Source: Saprospiraceae bacterium
Lineage (GTDB): Bacteria; Bacteroidota; Bacteroidia; Chitinophagales; Saprospiraceae
Length of the DNA: 64,000 nt
NCBI GenBank assembly: GCA_016722285.1
Contig: JADKGI010000006.1
Span: forward strand, 194,405 to 258,404
Direction: 5' to 3'
Position 1 is the first letter of the stretch, and the number at the start of each line of letters is the position of its first letter. Shown piece after piece: positions 58,635 through 64,000 of the stretch. The notes beneath the pieces are model-generated. The model was not told the origin of the DNA, searched no databases, and saw nothing but the letters and a program-made list of their open reading frames with translations. The position numbers were made by a program, and so were the translations under genes.

Positions 58635-60273
58635 ATGAAATTACCTACCGAATTTACACCTAAGTTCTTTTCAGTAATACAAGAAGGTATTACAAAAGCT
58701 CAACTGCAGCAAGATATATTATCAGGTATTATTGTAGGGATAGTAGCTTTACCCTTAGCCATTGCTTTTGCTATTGCAAGTGGAGTTTCTCCCGAGAAAG
58801 GATTGATAACAGCCATATTGGGTGGATTTATTATTTCGGCTTTTGGCGGAAGCCGTGTTCAAATTGGTGGGCCAACGGGTGCGTTTATCGTAATTGTATT
58901 TGGAATCATTCAAAAATATGGCGTTGATGGATTAACCGTTGCGACCCTCATTGCAGGGTTTATGATGCTGGGAATGGGGTTTTTACGCTTTGGGTCCTTG
59001 TTAAAATATGTTCCACACCCTTTAATTGTTGGTTTTACAAGTGGTATTGCAGTCATTATATTTTCATCACAAATTCGAGATTTCTTTGGATTTAAAATAG
59101 AAAAAGTACCGCCTGAATTTATAGAAAAATGGATTTCATATGGGGAACACATACATAGTATCAATTTTACGGCTTTGATCATAGGATTATCAACTATTCT
59201 AATTACTGTTTTTATGCCAAGAATAACGGCAAAAATACCAGGTTCTTTGGCTGCCATAATTCTTTGTACACTTATTGTTCAGGTGTTTTCATTGCCAATT
59301 GATACGATTGAGACAAAGTTTGGAGAAATACCCAACACACTGCCCAAACCACAATTTAATATGCCTTCTTTTGAGCAAATCAAATCGCTTCTTTCTCCGG
59401 CCTTTGCGATTGCTTTTTTAGGCAGTATCGAAAGTTTGTTGTCGGCAGTGGTGGCAGACGGCATGATTGGGAGCAAACATCGGTCGAATATGGAATTAAT
59501 AGCACAAGGTTTTGCAAATATTGTATCTTCTGTTTTTGGTGGTATTCCTGCCACAGGAGCCATTGCCAGAACTGCAACAAATGTTAAAAATGGTGGCAGA
59601 ACACCTGTATCGGGTATCGTACATGCACTTGTTTTATTAATTATTATGCTCGTGGCTGCGCCTTACGCAAAGTTAATTCCTTTAGCCTGCCTTGCTGGTA
59701 TATTGTTAGTGGTTGCATACAATATGAGCGAGTGGCACAACTTTAAATCTGTTTATAAAGGAAATTTTACGACAGAGCTGTTTTATTGACTGTTTTCCTA
59801 TTGACAATTGTTTTTGACTTAATCATTGCGATTGAAATCGGCATGGTGCTATCAGCTTTTCTTTTATAAAACGGATGTCAGACATTACTCAAGTCAATAT
59901 ATTTGAAACTCAAAGCAATAATGACAATATCATCACAAATTTGCCAAAAGGCATTATGATCTATGAAATTACTGGCGCATTATTTTTTGGTGCAGCTCAA
60001 ACATTTCAAGAAGCCTTGAAACATAGTAATCAAAAGCCTAAGGCGATAATATTAAATTTCAAAAATGTTCCCTTGATTGATGCAACGGGTATGTACCGCT
60101 TAGAAGTCATCGTCTCAGAATTCCAAAGAGAAGGTACATTGATTTATATAACCGAATTCTCTCCAACAGTTAAAGCTGAGATAATCAAAACTTCAATAAG
60201 TCATTTGGCAACTTTGCAACCTAACTTGTCTTTTTGCATCAATGACGCAAAAGAAAAGCTCAAGATAGACTGA
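58635..60273 (+). CDS. SulP-family anion transporter with STAS domain (two frameshifts)
   Basis: Inner-membrane SLC26/SulP transporter, for sulfate or, given the neighbouring carbonic anhydrase relic, perhaps bicarbonate. The transport domain starts MKLPTEFTPKFFSVIQEGI and has the family motifs DILSGIIVGIVALPLAIAFA, GGPTGAFIVIVFG, and FGGIPATGAIARTATNVKNG. The first ORF ends at 59789 after a frame change near 59769-59771; the next frame gives DRAVLLTVFLLTIVFDLIIAIEIG. A lost T at TTTT 59862-59865 joins FLF to IKRMSDITQV. The STAS domain then runs to 60273 (IYEITGALFFGAAQTFQEAL, PLIDATGMYRLEVIVSEF). Restored length is about 545 residues. Breaks may be sequencing error, or decay along with the upstream relic. 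Confidence 0.85.
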
Positions 60274-60802
60274 TTCCATATGTTTGGGAAGGGGGGATGC
60301 TTTTGCGATTCAAAGACCAAATAGCAATGCCAATAAAAGAAAACCATAAACCCTGAAATATCGTCAGTTGAAAAATTTCCTTTGCGTCCGGCAATACCTT
60401 CTTTGGGCAACGCCAGTTTGCTGTTAAGTTCAATATTATAATCTGTTGAAATGAATAATTTAACTAAGTTTATGCCGGAAGTAAGCAGAACACCAATTTG
60501 TATAGCCCTGAAACAGGCAATATTAAGGCATCACACAAAACTTATAAAAGATATAATTTCCGACTTTGGAAAATAATGAAAAGCTAGCCACAAAAGACTC
60601 CGGAGCGATATTATTAAGATTTTACTGTACAATATGTCTTGAATTCCAGGAATTAGAGTAATTGAATGATGAACCGTTAGGGAAGGCGATAGGAGCCTAC
60701 GGTAAGACTCATCTTCTGTAATATAATTCTGCTTCAAGCTCAAAAGTAATCTTTCTATGATTTATTTGTGGTTCCAAACAAAATAAAATATTTGTAATAT
60801 AT
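60274..60802. other. intergenic between SulP and TerC
   Basis: 529 bases. A minus-strand stretch at about 60290-60440 reads LALPKEGIAGRKGNFSTDDI before losing any recognisable pattern. It may be a relic, but I recognise no family. No terminator or RNA gene seen. Confidence 0.35.
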
Positions 60803-61771
60803 TCATTTTAATAGTAATTCTTCCGTTGTATGTTCCCTTTTATACCTGATAGAGAAGTAAACTCCAAGAATTACAGAAAGAGCAATTACACCTAAAGAGA
60901 GTCCCAGTGATAAATGATAATGATTGGCCAGGATGAGCTTTATACCTACATAAATGAGTATTGCAGTCAGACTGTGTTGCATATAATGAAATGAATCCAG
61001 CATATTTGCAACAAAAAAGTACATCGATCTTAATCCCAGAATTGCGAATATATTGGAAGAAAAAACCAGAAAAGGGTCCCTGGTGATACCCAGAATTGCG
61101 GGAATACTATCAAGTGCAAATAAAATATCAGTAAACTCTATCAATACCAAAGCCAGAAAAAGAGGGGTCGCTATATTAAGTCCACCTTTTTTAACAAAAA
61201 ATCTTTGACTATCTATTCTTCCTGTAACGGGAATTAATTTCCGGATTATTCTGTAAATAATTGAACTCTTTGGATCAAAGTCTTTCTCTTCGTCTGTCAA
61301 TGCCATTTTAATAGCAGTGAATATCAGAAAAGAACCAAATACATACGTGGACCAGGTAAATCTTTCCATAAGAACAACCCCAAATACTATCATCAAGCCT
61401 CTGAAAAACAATGCACCCAGGATACCCCAAAAGAGCACCCTATGTTGGTATTTCAAAGGAATTTTGAAAGAACGGAATATCATCGCTATAACAAAAATAT
61501 TATCTATACTTAGAGTAAGTTCAATAATATAGCCGGTAAGATATTCAATTGATGCAGTAAAAGGAGAAGATGTTTTTGATGATGGGGCTAACCACCCATT
61601 GTAGTAAATGATATAGATAATACTTGAAAATGACAACCCTATAATGGACCAAATCAGCGTCCATCTGCTCGCTTCTTTGTAAGAGATTACATGGGAATCC
61701 CGATTGAAAACACCCAGATCAAGGGCTAAAAACACCCCGATCATAAGTAAAAATAAGGACCAGACAATCAT
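60803..61771 (-). CDS. TerC-family membrane protein
   Basis: A 322-residue inner-membrane protein with about nine helices, of the TerC/Alx group linked to tellurite resistance and, in several bacteria, manganese export or metalation of exported proteins. Family signatures are LTLSIDNIFVIAMIFRSF (with the acidic residue and asparagine of the metal site), LFWGILGALFFRGLMI, and FTDILFALDSIPAILGITRDP. A short basic tail follows. It lies 31 bases after the end of a small hypothetical gene on the same strand (61803-62270), which may be cotranscribed. Intact. Confidence 0.9.
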   Translation of the reverse strand: MIVWSLFLLMIGVFLALDLGVFNRDSHVISYKEASRWTLIWSIIGLSFSSIIYIIYYNGWLAPSSKTSSPFTASIEYLTGYIIELTLSIDNIFVIAMIFRSFKIPLKYQHRVLFWGILGALFFRGLMIVFGVVLMERFTWSTYVFGSFLIFTAIKMALTDEEKDFDPKSSIIYRIIRKLIPVTGRIDSQRFFVKKGGLNIATPLFLALVLIEFTDILFALDSIPAILGITRDPFLVFSSNIFAILGLRSMYFFVANMLDSFHYMQHSLTAILIYVGIKLILANHYHLSLGLSLGVIALSVILGVYFSIRYKREHTTEELLLK

Positions 61772-61802
61772 ACTAAATAATTAGATATTAATTGAATAGA
61801 TG

Positions 61803-62270
61803 TTATTTCTTAATATACGATGAAATAATTTTAGCCCATTCCATCGCTTCGAGCAGGTCGTCGCCAGGATATGGATGTGCTTTTGAGTCATAAACCGGAA
61901 TATTTATTTCTGACTTTTGGATAGTCTTGAGTTGCAAAGTTACTGATTTTAGTGCACTAATATCTTGTTGGTGAAGATTTTCAGTTTGGTAATTCTTTTT
62001 AACTTCGCATTGTGAAATAGATTGGAGATCCACTTCATGAATTGCCTGATCCAGGAGTTCAGAAGAGTAGCATAGCTTGCCTGATTTTTTATCAATTCCA
62101 ATTGCACCGCTTTGCCAAAGCCCTACCTTTTCCGGATTGATGTTTAATGATTTTGACTTTTGGGTGAATGCTTCTATTTTACCTTTGTTTTTACTTCCTC
62201 CTAAAACAAAGTATGCCATTTGTATAAGAACTATAAGCAATAAAACTGAATTTAATATTATGGTTGACAT
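61803..62270 (-). CDS. hypothetical membrane-anchored protein
   Basis: A 155-residue protein with one N-terminal helix (MSTIILNSVLLLIVLIQMAYFV) and then a soluble, mostly charged domain (residues about 28-155) ending in DLLEAMEWAKIISSYIKK. No known family recognised. Bacteroidota often carry such single-span proteins with a PH-like soluble part, but I cannot confirm that fold here. It precedes TerC by 31 bases on the same strand. Codon use and frame look like a real gene. Confidence 0.6.
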   Translation of the reverse strand: MSTIILNSVLLLIVLIQMAYFVLGGSKNKGKIEAFTQKSKSLNINPEKVGLWQSGAIGIDKKSGKLCYSSELLDQAIHEVDLQSISQCEVKKNYQTENLHQQDISALKSVTLQLKTIQKSEINIPVYDSKAHPYPGDDLLEAMEWAKIISSYIKK

Positions 62271-63041
62271 GATTTATTTTATTTAATAATAATGACTCCT
62301 ACGATAATCCTTCAAAGATACTGAACCAATTCTGCCATTCAAATTTGAAATATTTGAATTAAAAGTACCCAACGGTATCATTAAAATTTTGGCTAAGGAG
62401 CCTAAAAAAAGAATAAGATTTTTAAAAATTTAATCGCTAATAAAATGACATTGTACAGAATGCATATATCGCCAAATTATATTTATTTGCAATTATACAA
62501 TTTAATAGTTTCTACCAATAGCTGTGGTGGGGAAAAATCTTAAGTCTTAAACTTGTATTTTGGAAAGAAATGATGTGGAAAAAATCAACCGAAGATAAGT
62601 TGCGTACTTTGAAAATTCTGCTTAATAGTTTGCTTGAAAGATATCCCGGGCTGCAGACTGCGCTCCCAAGTGTATATATATTTGACTCAGCAGGAAATTG
62701 AGCCAGATTATTTTTAATAACATTGGTTTTGCCAAAGTCAAATTTGCTCTCCAAATGATGCTCGTTGGGGCGAGAAGCCGGAGTTATGTTTAGCGTAGGT
62801 ACATAAAAAAGTGACGTAAAGAACGTTACGAAGGCAAGAAATAATGCTATAACTGGATTATTTAATTTTCACGATGCAAACTTAATGCTAAAATTCTGAA
62901 TATGCTTTAATATAATGCAGGTAAAAATGTTAATATAAATATAAGGGTTGCCTTTTTCTTGGTCAAGCTTAATATTTTTGGAAGGATTTAAAATGTAATT
63001 CATTACATTGATATTTGAAATTGGAATTAACGATAGAGAAA
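62271..63041. other. gene-poor region, no assigned gene
   Basis: 770 bases. An 80-codon minus-strand ORF (62512-62754) is open but has no signal, domain or neighbour logic, and I do not call it. The stretch at about 62570-62860 is less AT-rich than its flanks and contains CCCGGG and CTGCAG sites, so it may be a remnant of a foreign insert. No terminal repeats found. Confidence 0.35.
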
Positions 63042-63737
63042 CTAAGTATTGTCCTCAATGAATTTATCGATATTGTCTTTTTCACCAAAAACGAGAAGCA
63101 AATCATCCGATTCAAATTTGTAGATTGAATGCAAAATGCCAAAAACACTCTTTTCCATATATAAACTGCCCAAGTAATTTTTTTTCTCAACTTGCTTTAT
63201 AACAGTAACTATATGTATGTAGAATTTCTTTTTAATGTCCAGATCACCTAATGTGAGTCCAATGATTTTAGGGGGTATTTTTACCTCCACTATTTCATAC
63301 TCACCATGTAGTTCCATACTTTTTATTGCACCTTTTACCATGATGCGGTTTGAAAGCTCATGGGCATATTCGGCTTCAGGCTCTATTATCTCCTGAATCT
63401 GCATAGCTTCGAGTATCGTTTTATGCATTGGAGAAAGAGATCTGGCGATGATTCTTCCGGTATAATTTTTTTTGATGAGGGCTGTGGTGGTGACAGAAGC
63501 ACCTACATTCTCACCTATAGCTATTACGACAAGATCACAGTCATCTATGGGCAGATAATTGATAGATGATTCTTCACCTGCATCCAATCCTATTGCGTGG
63601 TTGATTTTGCGCTGAATGAGCTCAACTTTGGCTGGATTTTTATCGACGCCAAAAACCTCATGTCCATCCTCAGTAAGTTTTACGGCCAAATTGTGACCAA
63701 AATTACCAAGCCCGATAACTATTATTTTCTTTTTCAT
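63042..63737 (-). CDS. KtrA/TrkA-type potassium channel regulatory protein
   Basis: A 231-residue cytoplasmic RCK protein that gates a potassium transporter in response to nucleotides. The N-terminal Rossmann domain has KIIVIGLGNFGHNLAVKLTED (GxGxxG) and VFGVDKNPAKVELI, with LDAGEESSINYLP. The C-terminal RCK_C domain follows (about 140-225, VEVKIPPKIIGLTLGDLDI, DDLLLVFGEKDNIDKFIED). The gene upstream, on the same strand, ends with the C-terminus of a TrkH/KtrB-type subunit 97 bases away, so this pair is probably a two-gene K+ uptake system. ATG 63737 follows a run of A. Intact. Confidence 0.88.
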   Translation of the reverse strand: MKKKIIVIGLGNFGHNLAVKLTEDGHEVFGVDKNPAKVELIQRKINHAIGLDAGEESSINYLPIDDCDLVVIAIGENVGASVTTTALIKKNYTGRIIARSLSPMHKTILEAMQIQEIIEPEAEYAHELSNRIMVKGAIKSMELHGEYEIVEVKIPPKIIGLTLGDLDIKKKFYIHIVTVIKQVEKKNYLGSLYMEKSVFGILHSIYKFESDDLLLVFGEKDNIDKFIEDNT

Positions 63738-63834
63738 TTGATATATTTTATTTCATTGACGATCAAAATGCCATTCACTTTATTATGTGATATAAGTCGT
63801 ATGAATTAAAAAATTCGTGGCATATTGATTTGAA

Positions 63835-64000
63835 TTAATTAATAATTACATTTTCTTTAGGATAATATGGTTCACATCCTTTGGATTCTGAAAATATTCT
63901 GGAGAATATTCCGATTAAAAATGTCAGAAAACTGACCCTACCAAGAAACATGAGACAAATAAGAACAATTTGAGATCCACTTGTTAATGAAGGCGTTATA
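63835..64000 (-). CDS. KtrB/TrkH-type potassium transporter, C-terminal part only
   Basis: Minus-strand reading from the right edge to a stop at 63835-63837: ITPSLTSGSQIVLICLMFLG.. followed by RVSFLTFLIGIF and a short tail. The phrase LCLMFxGRVGxLT at the end of the last helices is a signature of TrkH/KtrB membrane subunits. The rest lies outside the window. Its partner is the RCK protein that follows at 63042-63737. Confidence 0.75.
   Translation of the reverse strand, partial: ITPSLTSGSQIVLICLMFLGRVSFLTFLIGIFSRIFSESKGCEPYYPKENVIIN

Noticed and set aside
60201..60410. 69-codon minus-strand ORF overlapping the SulP STAS end
   Set aside because: Half of it is antisense to the STAS domain; the rest shows no known family.
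62512..62754. 80-codon minus-strand ORF
   Set aside because: No signal peptide, domain, neighbour or ribosome site; not supported beyond being open.

Overview
The window comes from a Bacteroidota (Bacteroidetes) chromosome, probably a Saprospiria/Chitinophagia-type environmental member. The supporting signs are a SusC/SusD pair, an ECF sigma/FecR/TonB-receptor trio, a type IX secretion cargo with SprB repeats, a DUF5686 protein, PurK/PurE as separate genes, AT-rich DNA and TAnnTTTG-type -7 promoter elements. I saw no rRNA, tRNA, CRISPR array, phage or intact insertion sequence.

Layout. 1-2.8 kb: a damaged DUF5686 gene (cut by the left edge), a deleted YheT-type hydrolase gene and a small outer-membrane protein. 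2.86-2.95 kb: a short GC-rich repeat block. 3.5-8.2 kb: a SusC/SusD pair with a strong terminator. 8.3-12.8 kb: a 2-hydroxyacid dehydrogenase, murB, an outer-membrane protein and an ABC exporter. 13-17 kb: a 1327-residue secreted T9SS protein whose 5' end abuts a gyrA lacking its first codons. 19.5-29.1 kb: a TPR protein, proA-proB-uvrC, mutS and pyrR-pyrB. 29.6-31.3 kb: asnB. 31.7-39.4 kb: a same-strand run of PP2C phosphatase, TM2/TPR/SHOCT protein, CBS protein, Omp85-like protein, CocE-type hydrolase and glycogen synthase. 39.5-43.4 kb: purK-purE, trmD and pyk. 43.6-45.9 kb: NfeD-like protein plus flotillin. 45.9-49.5 kb: a thiol/sulfur redox group (thioredoxin, peroxiredoxin, MBL-rhodanese) and a CBS protein. 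49.8-56 kb: a purM-type gene, yajC and the sigma/FecR/receptor system. 56-64 kb: YigZ, DUF2490, a decayed beta-carbonic anhydrase beside a broken SulP transporter, TerC, and a Ktr-type potassium uptake pair running off the right edge.

Two cautions shape the reading. First, about a dozen conserved genes or gene segments are broken by one-base indels, nearly all in A/T/G homopolymers, and two genes (YheT-like, gyrA) have lost blocks of sequence. In essential genes this looks more like long-read consensus error than biology, so I annotate these as whole genes with frameshifts and give positions. Second, most of the content is ordinary core metabolism.

The least explained signals are a 36-bp element conserved at three intergenic sites (about 10.97, 12.88 and 52.08 kb), the carbonic anhydrase relic beside SulP, the gyrA/adhesin junction, and the phosphatase/TM2/CBS/Omp85 gene run. 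I did not find convincing evidence for a wholly new system.
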